DNA of 64,000 nucleotides from CAWBYL01 sp963793025 (GCA_963793025.1 CAWBYL010000002.1:398418-462417), one strand, 5' to 3'. Shown: positions 16,867 through 28,207, counted from the first letter of the stretch. Notes: generated by a model not told the origin, from the sequence alone. Translations and numbers: made by a program.

Positions 16867-18288
16867 TCAGCCCCCCGGAGGTTCGCCCGGCCAGCCGCCG
16901 TGGCCGCGCACCAGCTTGCTGGAACCCGTCGGTCCCCACGAACCCTGCCGGTAGGTCTCGACCGGCGGGTACTCGGTGAGGATGCGGTCGACGATCCGCC
17001 ACGACTCCTCGATCGAGTCCTCCCGGGCGAAGAGGGTGGGGTCGCCGATCATGGCCTCCTGGATGAGCAGTTCGTAGGGCTCGGGCCCGACGTCGCCCCG
17101 CTGGTCGGCAGGCGGGGCCAGGGTGATGGCCTCGGGGATCATGAAGTCGCCCGCCTCCTTGTGCAGCCAGGTGAGGGCGGTGAAGTTCTCCGGCTTGATC
17201 TCGATGCGGAAGGAGTTGGGCGGCAGGTGGGCGTGGTCGGGCATCCACAGCGGCCGGGGCGGCGGAGCGAACTGGATCGTGATCTCGGTGACCGTCTTGG
17301 TCAGGGCCTTGCCCGCCCGGAGGAAGAAGGGCACTCCGCTCCAGCGGGGAGAGTCGATCTCCAGGCGGAACGCCCCGAACGTCTCGGTGTCGGAGCCCGC
17401 CTTCACGCCGGGGACGTCGAGGAAGCCGTCGTACTGGCCCCGCACGAAGTGAGCCGGGTCGACGGTGCGGCACGCCTGGAGCACCTTGCCCTTCTCGTCG
17501 CGCAGCGCCTTCGAGTGCTCGTTCACCGGCTGCTCCATGGCGAACAGAGCCACGGTCTGGAGCAGGTGGTTCTGCATCACGTCGCGCATGGCGCCGACCG
17601 AGTCGTAGAAGGCGCCTCGGTCCTCCACCCCGAACTCCTCGGCCATGGTGATCTTCACCGCCGCCACATGGGTCCGGTTCCAGAGGGGCTCGATGATGGC
17701 GTTGGTGAAGCGGGCGATGAGCAGGTTCCGCATCGCCTCCTTCCCGAGGAAGTGGTCGATCCGGAAGATCGCCGCCTCCGGGAAGTGGGCGTGGAGCGTC
17801 TCGTTGAGATCCTTGGCCGACTGCAGATCGCGCCCGAACGGCTTCTCGACGATGAGGCGGGCGCCGTCGGCCAGGCCCGCCCCGGCGATCCCCTCGGCCA
17901 CCGTGGCGAACATCGACGGCGGGATGGCCAGGTGGAAGATCGGGTGGGACGGCGCGCCCGCCGCCGCCTTCACCCGGGCGAAGGTGTCGGGGTCGGCGTA
18001 GTCACCCGATACGTAGTGGAGCTTGGCCGCCAGCGCCTCGAAGGTCCCTTCGTCCCAATCCTCGTCGGCTCCGACGATCGCCTCCTTCGCTCTCGCCCGC
18101 AGGTCGTCGTCGGTCCAGTCGTCGAGGGCGACGCCCACGACGGGGACGTCGAGCAGGCCCCGGCCCTGGAGGCGGTAGACCGCGGGGAAGAGCTTCTTCA
18201 GGGCGAGGTCCCCGCTGGCGCCGAACATCACCAGGAGGTCGGACCGGGGACGGGAGGACGGTTGGGGCTGAAGGGGCACGACGCTCAC
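16867..18288 (-). CDS. zwf: Glucose-6-phosphate 1-dehydrogenase
   Basis: Oxidises glucose-6-phosphate to 6-phosphogluconolactone with NAD(P)+, the entry to the oxidative pentose phosphate pathway. The nucleotide motif GASGDLALKK lies near residues 24-33, the EKPFGRDL motif follows and the active-site signature RIDHFLGKE is present. 473 aa is in the normal range. GTG start at 18288. It leads a leftward unit of zwf, histidine phosphatase and sugar transporter. No opcA, gnd or pgl is seen beside it. Confidence 0.93.
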   Translation of the reverse strand: MSVVPLQPQPSSRPRSDLLVMFGASGDLALKKLFPAVYRLQGRGLLDVPVVGVALDDWTDDDLRARAKEAIVGADEDWDEGTFEALAAKLHYVSGDYADPDTFARVKAAAGAPSHPIFHLAIPPSMFATVAEGIAGAGLADGARLIVEKPFGRDLQSAKDLNETLHAHFPEAAIFRIDHFLGKEAMRNLLIARFTNAIIEPLWNRTHVAAVKITMAEEFGVEDRGAFYDSVGAMRDVMQNHLLQTVALFAMEQPVNEHSKALRDEKGKVLQACRTVDPAHFVRGQYDGFLDVPGVKAGSDTETFGAFRLEIDSPRWSGVPFFLRAGKALTKTVTEITIQFAPPPRPLWMPDHAHLPPNSFRIEIKPENFTALTWLHKEAGDFMIPEAITLAPPADQRGDVGPEPYELLIQEAMIGDPTLFAREDSIEESWRIVDRILTEYPPVETYRQGSWGPTGSSKLVRGHGGWPGEPPGG

Positions 18289-18439
18289 TCCCTGAGGACG
18301 ACGGAGACGTCGGCCAAGCTAGTGCTCCACCCGGGGAGCTTCGTGGGTGGATGATCGCCGCCGGGCTTTCTCGTGTCGCCTCCGCGGTCGTAGGATCGCT
18401 CGCCGTGCCCACCTCGGGCGCGAGGAGGTGGTGACGTCA

Positions 18440-19114
18440 GTGCACGTCGTCGTTGTTGGTTGTGGTCGCGTCGGCTCAGGCCTCGCCGCGACCCTCGAGA
18501 GCCAGGGCCACACCGTGGCGGTGATCGATCGCAAGCCTCAGGCCTTTCGCCGCCTCCCTGACGACTTCCGGGGCGAGACCATCGTCGGTGTCGGCTTCGA
18601 CCGCACCCGCTTGGTGGCCGCCGGGATCGAGCGGGCCGACGCCTTGGCCGCGGTCACGAACGGGGACAACTCGAACATCCTCGTGGCCCGGACCGCTCGT
18701 GAGTTCTTCGGCATCGAGCGGGTCGTGGCCCGCATCTACGACCAGCGTCGGGCGGCGATCTACGAGCGCCTCGGGATCTCCACCGTGGCCACGGTCGGTT
18801 GGGCGATCGAACGGGTGCTCCGCCGCATCCAGACCGACACCGCCGGCGTGGAGTGGATCGACCCCAGCGCCAAGGTCTGCCTCGTCGAGCGGCTCGTGCC
18901 CCCGGCGTGGGCCGGCCAACCGCTCGTCGGGATCGAGGGCGACGGCGTCGCTCGTGTCGCGGCGCTCACCCGCCTCGGCGTCGCTCAGATCGTGTCCCCC
19001 GCCGTGCTCGCCCAGGAGGGTGACGTGGTGTGGGTCGCGGTGGCCGGCGACCGCATCGACGAGCTCGATCGACGACTGGCGGCGGCACCAGCCGTCCACG
19101 GAGGGGGTCACTGA
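18440..19114 (+). CDS. TrkA-type potassium regulatory (RCK) protein, first of a pair
   Basis: NAD-binding regulator of Trk/Ktr K+ uptake. The Rossmann motif VVVGCGRVGSG lies at about residues 4-14, and a TrkA-C domain occupies the end. The GTG at 18440 is chosen because GAGGAGG lies 11 bases upstream. The 224-aa size and the tandem arrangement match the mycobacterial CeoB/CeoC (TrkA/TrkB) pair. It overlaps the next gene by one base (TGATG), so the two are probably produced together. No TrkH/TrkG membrane subunit is in the window. Confidence 0.85.
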   Translation: MHVVVVGCGRVGSGLAATLESQGHTVAVIDRKPQAFRRLPDDFRGETIVGVGFDRTRLVAAGIERADALAAVTNGDNSNILVARTAREFFGIERVVARIYDQRRAAIYERLGISTVATVGWAIERVLRRIQTDTAGVEWIDPSAKVCLVERLVPPAWAGQPLVGIEGDGVARVAALTRLGVAQIVSPAVLAQEGDVVWVAVAGDRIDELDRRLAAAPAVHGGGH

Positions 19115-19782
19115 TGCGCGTCGTGATCGCAGGCGGCGGCAACGTCGGCACGTACATCGCCACCGAGCTGCAGAAGGCGGGCCACGAGGTCCTCATCGTC
19201 GAGGTCGACCAGGACCGGGTGGCCCGGGCCCAGGCCTCCGGCGAGCCCGCCGGCGTGACCTGGCTGAACGCCGACGGCTGCGAGGTCTCCGAGCTGGCCA
19301 AGGCCGATCCGGCCCGCGCTGACGTCGTCGTCGCCGTCACCGGCGACGACGAGGACAACCTCGTGATCTCGCTCCTCTCCAAGCAGGAGTTCGGGGTCCC
19401 CCGTGTCGTCGCCCGCGTCAACAACCCGTCCAACGAGTGGATGTTCAACGCCAGCTGGGGCGTCGACGTGTCGGTGTCCACCCCGCACCTGCTCACCGCC
19501 CTGGTGGAGGAAGCGGTGTCGGTGGGCTCGCTCGTGCGGCTCCTGTCGTTCGAGAACGACCGGGCCCGGCTGTCGGAGGTGACCCTCGCCCCCAACTCGC
19601 CCGCCGAGGGCAAGGAGATCAAGGCCCTCGGTCTGCCCCGAGACTCCACGGTGGTGGCAGTCCTGCGCCGCGACCACCTGGTGGTACCTCGCGGCGACAC
19701 CGTCCTCGGCGCCGGCGACGAGGTCCTGGTGCTCGTCACCGTCGACTCCGAGGACGAGGTGCGCCGGCTCCTGGTGGGCTGA
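19114..19782 (+). CDS. TrkA-type potassium regulatory (RCK) protein, second of a pair
   Basis: A 222-aa paralog of the preceding gene with Rossmann motif VIAGGGNVGTY at residues 4-14 and a C-terminal TrkA-C domain ending in a beta-rich stretch (LGAGDEVLVLVTV). Known pairs of this kind form mixed rings that gate a K+ transporter in response to NAD(H) or nucleotides. The ATG shares its A with the stop of the first gene. A 230-base gap separates it from the P-type ATPase. Confidence 0.85.
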   Translation: MRVVIAGGGNVGTYIATELQKAGHEVLIVEVDQDRVARAQASGEPAGVTWLNADGCEVSELAKADPARADVVVAVTGDDEDNLVISLLSKQEFGVPRVVARVNNPSNEWMFNASWGVDVSVSTPHLLTALVEEAVSVGSLVRLLSFENDRARLSEVTLAPNSPAEGKEIKALGLPRDSTVVAVLRRDHLVVPRGDTVLGAGDEVLVLVTVDSEDEVRRLLVG

Positions 19783-19839
19783 CCCTCGTCGTTTCGCGGT
19801 GCAGGGTTGGAGACACCGCACCACCGCGCCATACTTGGC

Positions 19840-19957
19840 GCCAGTGAGGGGAGTACCCCGTCACAGCGGTGTCGTCATCACGGCGGTCCGACCTGCGGGT
19901 CGTCCCTCCCGGTGCCGCTGGCTCTCACGGGTGGGGGAGACCTCCGGTCGGACCGCG
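19840..19957 (+). promoter_or_regulatory. Probable yybP-ykoY (manganese) riboswitch leader
   Basis: The 230-base leader of the P-type ATPase contains, in order, the three hallmark blocks of the yybP-ykoY aptamer: GGGGAGTA (19848-19855), GTCGTCA (19871-19877) and AGACCT (19938-19943). GAGG (19846-19849) and CCTC (19941-19944) can close the basal stem, and CGACC/GGTCG near 19889-19901 forms an internal hairpin. A segment inside the aptamer (19883-19893) is perfectly complementary over 11 bases to 19946-19956, an obvious candidate for a competing helix. This class controls P-type ATPase and TerC/MntP exporters in response to Mn2+. Recognition is by eye, without a covariance-model search. Confidence 0.72.
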
Positions 19958-20012
19958 ACGTCTTCGGGCCTCGTCGTCCTTCAGTCGTCCCTTCGACCTG
20001 ACCGGAGCGCTC

Positions 20013-22837
<2,825 letters not shown>

Positions 22838-22838
<1 letters not shown>

Positions 22839-23236
22839 TGGCCGAGGACCGCCGCGAGCGCTTCAGCGAGGCCTTCGAGGGGTTCGAACGCGACGCCGTC
22901 GCCGCCGAGATGGAGACCGGTGAGCGGGAGGAGACCGAGGAACAGGCCAAGCGCCACCTGCTGTTCCGGGCCGGCCGCGTCGTCGTGGGCACGATGGTGA
23001 CCATCGCCGGGCTCTTCCTGCTCGTGCTCCCCGGCCCGGGACTGGTGGTCGTGGCCGCGGGGCTGGCGATCCTGGCCCAGGACGTCCCCTTCGCCCGCCG
23101 TCTGCTCGACAAGGTCCGGGCCCGCATCCCGTCCGACGCAGAGGGGAACATCTCCAAGCCGATCCTGTTCGGCGGGCTGGCTCTGACCGTGGTCACCGTC
23201 TCGGCCAGCGTCTGGTGGACCTTCCTGCGGGGTTGA
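22838..23236 (+). CDS. PGPGW-type small membrane protein
   Basis: 132 aa: an acidic, soluble N-terminus (about 1-45), two hydrophobic segments (about 49-85) around the motif LPGPGLVVVAAGLAILA, and a further helix near the C-terminus (about 111-129). The motif is that of the putative transmembrane PGPGW family, of unknown function. It shares one base with the ATPase stop (TGATG), so it may be under the same leader and could be an accessory factor of the pump; this is inference. Confidence 0.7.
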
Positions 23237-23248
23237 CGTCGGCCGGGA

Positions 23249-23977
23249 TCAGAGGCCGATGGCGGCCCACGCGTCGAGGAGGCTCTCGTCGCCGAAGGCC
23301 TGGAGCTCTCCGTCACCGATGGGACGGCGGTTCCAGGCCCAGAGGTAGACGCTGGCCGCCGGCCCCCGTACGGCCAGGTCGCCCTTGGCGTGCTCGCGGA
23401 TCGTGGTGGCCCGGCCGTTCTCGAAGGTCACGAGCCACTCACCCTCGTGGTCGGTGCAGTGCAGGTGGACCGTGGCGTTGAGCGTCGGGGCCTGGGTGTG
23501 TGACTGCATGGGCAACAAGACGGTGAGCATCTCGTCGATGCCGTCGACGGCGAGCCCGGCGAGGATGGGGTCGGCCCGGCCCGACACCGTCTGGGCGTCC
23601 CAACGGTGGACGGTGGTCTCGTTGGCCATGCGGCGCAGCCAGAAGGCCACGGTGAGGTCCCGGCCGGTGAAGTTCCAGGCCGGGTCCGTCGGGTCGGCCA
23701 GCTGGAGGGTGTCGGCCAGTCACCTCGAGCTGGGCCCGGAACTGGTCGAAGAGGCGTTCGTCCCGGGCGAAGTCGGTGAAGGAGTCCCGGGCCGGAGGGC
23801 GGCCATGAGGTTGCCCCGGACCACCGCCTCGGTGCGCTGGTGCACCCGTGCCAGGTGCCGGACGAGGCGACGTACGTCCCACTCGGGACACGAGGGTACG
23901 GCGGCATCGAGGCCTGCGGCCTCGGCGGCAGCGGCGAAGGCGGAGCCCTCGCGGCGAAGGTCAGCGACGTGGTCCAT
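23249..23977 (-). pseudogene. Maleylpyruvate-isomerase-family (mycothiol-dependent type) protein, two frame breaks
   Basis: Three overlapping frames together encode one 240-residue protein. The first (start ATG 23977) has the MDMPI N-terminal helical bundle with the PSCPEWDVRRLVRHLARVHQ segment; the second covers DSFTDFARDERLFDQF; the third contains MANETTVHRWDAQ and the C-terminal domain ending at 23249. Breaks lie near 23800 and 23710. Family members are DinB-like metal-dependent enzymes, often mycothiol-dependent. Because conserved sequence continues in all three frames, base errors are as likely as real loss. It is convergent with the PGPGW gene, with 12 bases between the stops. Confidence 0.7.
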
Positions 23978-24023
23978 GGCCTGGTTCTACACCGCCGTCG
24001 GCCGGGGCCCCAGCCGACGGGCT

Positions 24024-25328
24024 TCAGTAGGCGGGACGCAGCGGGAGGCCGCTCACGCCGTCGGTGCTCTTGACCGCGAGGACCTGCTGCACCTGCACGC
24101 CCCCCATGGAGAAGGTGATGGCCGATGCCACCATGTAGAGGCGCCACACCCGGGCCCGGGCCTCACCGACCTGCTCGACCGCGGCGTCCCAGTGCGATTC
24201 CAGGTTGTTCACCCAGTTGCGCAGGGTCAGGGCGTAGTGCTCGCGGAGCGACTCGAGGTGACGAACCTCGAAGCCGTTCTCCTGGAGCATCGACACGACC
24301 ACGCCGACCTCGTGGAGCTCGCCGTCGGGGAAGACGTAGCGACGCATGAGGTCGCTGTCGATCTTCGAGGTGTGGTCGGACCCGACCGCGGTGGCCAGCC
24401 GACGGGTGAGGGCCCGGGCCCGGCCCATCGCCGAGTCGCCCTGCGGGTAGCCGGGCCGGCTGATGGCGTGGTTCAGGAGGCGCCCCTGCGGAGGGAGCAG
24501 GTCGTAGAGGTCCCGGATGTACTCGTCCATCCGCTTGCGGCCCACGTGCTCGAACATGCCGATGGAGCTGATGGCGTCGAAGGGGCCGTCGGAGACGTCG
24601 CGATAGTCCTGCAGGCGGATCTCGACTCGATCCGACAGCCCGGCCGCCTCGACCCGGCGCGTGGCGAGGTCCGCCTGCTCGCGCGAGAGCGTGATCCCGA
24701 CGGCGTCCACCCCGTAGTTCTCCGCGGCGTGGATGACCATGCCGCCCCATCCGCAGCCGACGTCGAGCAGGCGCATGCCCGGCTCGAGCGCGAGCTTGCG
24801 GCACACCAGGTCGAGCTTCGCCGCCTGGGCTTCCTCCAGGGTGTCGGTCTCGTCGTCCCAGACGGCGCACGAGTAGACCATCGACGGTCCGAGGACGAGA
24901 CGGTAGAAATCGTTGGAGACGTCGTAGTGGTGGGAGATGGCCTCGCGGTCGCGATTGCGGGTGTGGAGCCCGCCCGACAGTCGGGCCTCCTCGGGGGGCG
25001 GCGGGGGTGAGCGCAGCACGCTGATGCCGGTGGCCCGCAGGAGGCGCACGACGGCGACGGGGTCAATGGTGCGCAGCCCGATGTCGATGCTGGCCGCTTC
25101 TTCCAGGAGGGCGAACAGGTCACCCTGGAGATCCACGTCGCCCGAGACGTAGGCCCGGACGATGCCGAGCTCGCCCGGACGACTGATGAAGCGGGCCAGC
25201 CCGTCGCGGGACTTGACCACCAGGCGTGCCTTGGCGTCGGGGGGACCAGCCGTGCTGCCGTCGTACAACTCGAGACGAATCGGGAGCGATCCGCCCAGGG
25301 CGTCATAGAGAAGCTGCGCCAACCCCAT
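24024..25328 (-). CDS. Cyclopropane-fatty-acyl-phospholipid synthase family methyltransferase
   Basis: SAM-dependent methyltransferase that acts on unsaturated acyl chains of membrane phospholipids. The N-terminal lipid-binding domain (about 1-115) precedes the linker ISHHYDVSNDFY (131-142) and the SAM-binding motif LLDVGCGWGG at 187-196; SIGMFEHVG further on is typical of the family. The ATG at 25328 follows AAGGAGG; an upstream in-frame ATG at 25385 lacks one. The 434-aa length is close to CFA synthases, although related enzymes make mycolic-type or 10-methyl branched lipids. It is divergent from the rRNA methyltransferase gene. Confidence 0.85.
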   Translation of the reverse strand: MGLAQLLYDALGGSLPIRLELYDGSTAGPPDAKARLVVKSRDGLARFISRPGELGIVRAYVSGDVDLQGDLFALLEEAASIDIGLRTIDPVAVVRLLRATGISVLRSPPPPPEEARLSGGLHTRNRDREAISHHYDVSNDFYRLVLGPSMVYSCAVWDDETDTLEEAQAAKLDLVCRKLALEPGMRLLDVGCGWGGMVIHAAENYGVDAVGITLSREQADLATRRVEAAGLSDRVEIRLQDYRDVSDGPFDAISSIGMFEHVGRKRMDEYIRDLYDLLPPQGRLLNHAISRPGYPQGDSAMGRARALTRRLATAVGSDHTSKIDSDLMRRYVFPDGELHEVGVVVSMLQENGFEVRHLESLREHYALTLRNWVNNLESHWDAAVEQVGEARARVWRLYMVASAITFSMGGVQVQQVLAVKSTDGVSGLPLRPAY

Positions 25329-25423
25329 TCCCCGACCTCCTTCGCGCTTGGGCAAGATTGCAGCGCACTTGTAGCGATTTCGCAATGCTTTCCGTCCCGA
25401 GGCGTTCCGGGGGAGGATCGGGT

Positions 25424-26260
25424 GTGCCCACGACCGTGCTCTCGGACCCCGCCGATGCGCGCCTGGCCGGCTACCGCGACCTGCGCGATCCCGATCTGAG
25501 GAAAGCGGCGGAGGACAGCCTCGGCATGTTCGTCGCCGAGGGGCTGGCCGTCGTGGGGCGGCTTCTCGAGTCGCCCTATCCAGTGGTCTCGGTGGCGGTC
25601 ACGCCCGAGCGCCTCGAGGCCCTCGAGGAGGCCGTCGGTGCCCCCGCCCTGGTGGGTCTGTCCGTGCTGGTGGTCGCTCGGCCGGTGCTGGATGCCGTGG
25701 TGGGCTTTCCGGTGCACCGTGGCGTCCTCGCCCTGGGGCGGCGGCTCCCGGTGGTCGACGTGGACGCCATCGACGCCGACGTGCGCACCGTCTTGGTGCT
25801 GGAGGACGGCAACGACCACGAGAACCTGGGGGCCATGGCCCGCAGTGCCCGGGCCCTCGGCGTCGACGCGCTGGTGCTGTCGCCTCGGTGCGCCGATCCT
25901 CTCTACCGGCGCTCGGTGCGGGTCTCCATGGGTGAGGTCCTGCGGCTCCGGGTGCACCGGGCGTCGACGTGGCCGGCGGGACTGGCCGTTCTCCAGGCGT
26001 CGGGCTTTCGGGTCCTGGCCCTGACGCCGGGGTCGGGTTCGGTGTCCCTCGACGAGGTGGTGGTGGGTGCCGCCGATCGGGTGGCGGTGGTGGTGGGCGC
26101 CGAGGGCCCGGGGCTGTCCGCCGGTGCGCTGGGTGTGGCCGACCAGCAGGTGCGGATCCCGATCACGCCGGGCGTCGACTCGTTGAACGTGGGCCATGCC
26201 GCGGCCATCGCCCTCCACCACGTGGCCTCGTCGCGCCGGGCCGACCCGCCGGCCAAGTAG
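25424..26260 (+). CDS. SpoU/TrmH-family RNA 2'-O-ribose methyltransferase
   Basis: Knotted (SPOUT) methyltransferase modifying rRNA or tRNA riboses. An N-terminal substrate-binding domain (about 1-115) is followed by motif 1 (EDGNDHENLGAMAR, 127-140, with the conserved N and R140), motif 2 (VVVGAEGPGLS) and motif 3 (IPITPGVDSLNVGHAAAI). The GTG at 25424 follows GGGGGAGG with 7-base spacing; 278 aa. The exact target nucleotide cannot be predicted. Confidence 0.88.
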   Translation: MPTTVLSDPADARLAGYRDLRDPDLRKAAEDSLGMFVAEGLAVVGRLLESPYPVVSVAVTPERLEALEEAVGAPALVGLSVLVVARPVLDAVVGFPVHRGVLALGRRLPVVDVDAIDADVRTVLVLEDGNDHENLGAMARSARALGVDALVLSPRCADPLYRRSVRVSMGEVLRLRVHRASTWPAGLAVLQASGFRVLALTPGSGSVSLDEVVVGAADRVAVVVGAEGPGLSAGALGVADQQVRIPITPGVDSLNVGHAAAIALHHVASSRRADPPAK

Positions 26261-26263
26261 CGC

Positions 26264-26304
26264 TTGACAAAGTAACTTTCACCAAAGGTAGAATGCGGAT
26301 CCGC
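26264..26304 (+). promoter_or_regulatory. Promoter with nested inverted repeats before the amidohydrolase-marR operon
   Basis: TTGACA (26264-26269) and TAGAAT (26289-26294) are good -35 and -10 elements with a rather long 19-base spacer. The spacer holds AAAGTAACTTT (26269-26279, perfect palindrome) and an overlapping repeat TAACTTT-CACC-AAAGGTA (26273-26290, one mismatch). GCGGATCCGC (26295-26304) is a further perfect palindrome. The MarR gene two cistrons later is the natural candidate to bind here and repress its own operon. Confidence 0.6.
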
Positions 26305-26320
26305 ATCCAGGAGGACTCCC

Positions 26321-27550
26321 ATGGCGAACGACGTGACCCCGGCCGAGGCCGATCTGCCCCTCATGATCTCGGTCGACGACCACGTGATGGAGCCCAAGGA
26401 CCTGTGGCAGCGAGAGCTCCCGGCGTCGCTGCGGGACCGGGGGCCCCGCACGGTGAGGGAGAAGGTCCGGCTCGAGTTCAAGGGCGGCCACTACGGGTTC
26501 GAGCGCAACGTCGAGGACGGCCACTGGTGCGACATCTGGCTCTTCGACGACCTCGTCGTCCCCACCGGGCTGCTCCATGCTCCGGCGGGGATCCCCCGTG
26601 AGGAGCAGAAGAACATCCCGGCCACCTACGAGGACTTCCGGCCCGGCACCTACGACCGGGCCGCCCGGCTGGCCGACATGACCGCCAACCACGTGCAGGC
26701 CGCCATCAACTACCCGAACATCTTCCCGCGCTTCGCCGGTCAGGGGTTCCTCGAGCGCTCCGACAAGGAGCTCGCCCTCACCTGCCTGCGCATCTACAAC
26801 GACTGGATGATCGACGAGTGGTGCGCCGGCGAGGGCGCCGGGCGCCTCATCCCCCTCACCCTCGTCCCGCTGTGGGATCCCCAGCTGGCGGCCGAGGAGG
26901 TGCGCCGCTGCGCCGGCAAGGGGAGCCACGCCATCGCTTTCACCGAGAACCCGTCCAAGCTCGGTTGCCCGTCGCTCTACAGCGGCGAGTGGGACGTGTT
27001 GTGGGAGGCCTGCGAGGAGACCGACACCACGGTGTCGATGCACATCGGGTCGTCGTCGTCGATGCCCTCGACCTCGCCCGACGCGCCGCTGGCCACCTCC
27101 ATGTCCCTGTACGCCCAGAACGCGCAGGGCTCGCTGTGCGACTGGGTCTTCTCGGGCACCCTGTCGAAGTTCGGCCAGCTCAAGATCGCCTTCGCCGAGA
27201 GCCAGGTCGGCTGGATGCCGTTCCAGCTCGAGCGGATGGACTCGGTGTGGCGCGAGGGTCGCGGCGACATCGAGCACATCAAGGTGGCCCCGAGCGAGCA
27301 GGCGCGAGGTCGGGTCTTCGGCTGCGTCTTCGACGACCTGCACGGACTCAAGTGCCGTGACGACGTGGGGGTCGACCAGATCCTCTTCGAGACCGACTAC
27401 CCGCACTCCGACGGCACCTTCCCGCACTCCCGCAAGGTCGCCCACGACCTGTTCGCGGCGGCCGGGATGAACGCCGAGGACTGCTACAAGGTCCTGCGGG
27501 GCAACGCCATCGCCGCCTACGGCCTCGGTCGCTTCGGCATCGATCGCTGA
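26321..27550 (+). CDS. Amidohydrolase-family metal-dependent hydrolase (TIM barrel, amidohydrolase-2 type)
   Basis: 409-aa barrel hydrolase of the family that includes decarboxylases such as ACMSD and o-pyrocatechuate decarboxylase. The N-terminal ISVDDHVMEP segment supplies a metal-site histidine, MHIGSSSSMP lies mid-barrel and the C-terminal ETDYPHSDGTFPHS carries the catalytic aspartate. CAGGAGGA lies 5 bases before the ATG. Its stop overlaps the marR start, so the two are one operon under the promoter at 26264. Similar proteins are common in actinobacterial aromatic and steroid catabolic clusters; the substrate is unknown. Confidence 0.8.
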   Translation: MANDVTPAEADLPLMISVDDHVMEPKDLWQRELPASLRDRGPRTVREKVRLEFKGGHYGFERNVEDGHWCDIWLFDDLVVPTGLLHAPAGIPREEQKNIPATYEDFRPGTYDRAARLADMTANHVQAAINYPNIFPRFAGQGFLERSDKELALTCLRIYNDWMIDEWCAGEGAGRLIPLTLVPLWDPQLAAEEVRRCAGKGSHAIAFTENPSKLGCPSLYSGEWDVLWEACEETDTTVSMHIGSSSSMPSTSPDAPLATSMSLYAQNAQGSLCDWVFSGTLSKFGQLKIAFAESQVGWMPFQLERMDSVWREGRGDIEHIKVAPSEQARGRVFGCVFDDLHGLKCRDDVGVDQILFETDYPHSDGTFPHSRKVAHDLFAAAGMNAEDCYKVLRGNAIAAYGLGRFGIDR

Positions 27551-28020
27551 TGGCGGAGGTCTCGCCGGTGGGCGACACCGAGGGGCTGCTCGGCCACGTC
27601 GTGCGTCTGAACGTGGCCGTCGACCGCGTGCTCGGTGCCATCACCGGCGCAGCCGGGATCAGCGTGGCCGACTACCTGGTGCTCGGAGTGGTTCGGCGAT
27701 CGCCTCACCATCGGAGCGCGCCGACGGCCATCTGCGACGTGCTCGGCCGCACCACCGGTGGCATGTCGCTCACCCTCGACCGGCTGGAGCGCGCCGGTCT
27801 GGTGCGGAGGCTGCCCGATCCGTCGGACCGGCGCCGGGTCGTGGTCGAGGCCACGCCCGAGGGCGTGGCGCTGGCCACCAGCGTCAATCGGGCGCTGCAC
27901 GACTGGGAGGAGTCCCTCGGTGCCACGTCGGGCGAACACCGGTCGATCACCGACGCGCTCGGGCGCCTGACCGAGATGATCGACGGCGGCCCCGCCGAGG
28001 CCCACGAGCTCACCGCCTGA
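27550..28020 (+). CDS. MarR-family transcriptional regulator
   Basis: 156-aa winged-helix regulator. The helix-turn-helix (about 50-90: SAPTAICDVLGRTTGGMSLTLDRLE) is followed by the wing with the D-P-S-D-R-R motif typical of MarR proteins. Its ATG overlaps the amidohydrolase stop (TGATG). It probably binds the inverted repeats in the operon promoter at 26269-26290 and responds to a metabolite of the catabolic island; the ligand is unknown. Confidence 0.85.
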   Translation: MAEVSPVGDTEGLLGHVVRLNVAVDRVLGAITGAAGISVADYLVLGVVRRSPHHRSAPTAICDVLGRTTGGMSLTLDRLERAGLVRRLPDPSDRRRVVVEATPEGVALATSVNRALHDWEESLGATSGEHRSITDALGRLTEMIDGGPAEAHELTA

Positions 28021-28027
28021 GCCCACC

Positions 28028-28098
28028 CCCTCCTCCATCAAACGATGCGCATCTCGCGTGCCATGGCACGCGTCGGGCGCATCGTTTTTGGAGGAGGG
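28028..28098. repeat. 71-bp imperfect palindrome
   Basis: Centred on CCATGG at 28061-28066. The outer arms are CCCTCCTCCA and TGGAGGAGGG, and the inner arms pair ACGATGCGC with GCGCATCGT and CGCGTGCC with GGCACGCG. It starts 8 bases after the marR stop. The left inner arm is repeated as 24 identical bases 62 bases further on (28040-28063 and 28102-28125). It resembles extragenic palindromic elements and may also act as a bidirectional terminator. Confidence 0.8.
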
Positions 28099-28105
28099 CC
28101 GAAAC

Positions 28106-28145
28106 GATGCGCATCTCGCGTGCCAGAGCACGCGAGATCCGCATC
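28106..28145. repeat. Second extragenic palindrome, 18-bp arms
   Basis: Arms 28106-28123 and 28128-28145 pair at 17 of 18 positions around a 4-base loop (CAGA). The left arm is part of the 24-base direct repeat shared with the preceding palindrome. Together the two elements look like a paired REP/BIME-type structure between convergent genes. Confidence 0.8.
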
Positions 28146-28158
28146 AGATTGGCGGAGC

Positions 28159-28207
28159 GGGAAGCGGGAAGCGGGAAGCGGGAAGCGGGAAGCGGGAAGC
28201 GGGAAGC
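28159..28207. repeat. Seven tandem copies of the heptamer GGGAAGC
   Basis: Seven perfect uninterrupted units, followed by GGG. The array ends 9 bases before the stop of the acyl-CoA dehydrogenase read from the other strand. A 7-bp unit would shift reading frames if it were coding, and no gene is seen here. Such arrays are prone to copy-number change. Confidence 0.9.

Noticed and set aside
19869..20012. An N-terminal extension of the P-type ATPase starting at 19869
   Set aside because: The segment coincides with the structured riboswitch-like leader, has no similarity to ATPase N-termini, and a start with GGAG exists at 20013.
28159..28207. The heptamer array as a CRISPR or coding repeat
   Set aside because: Units are contiguous with no spacers and 7 bases long; no open gene uses them.
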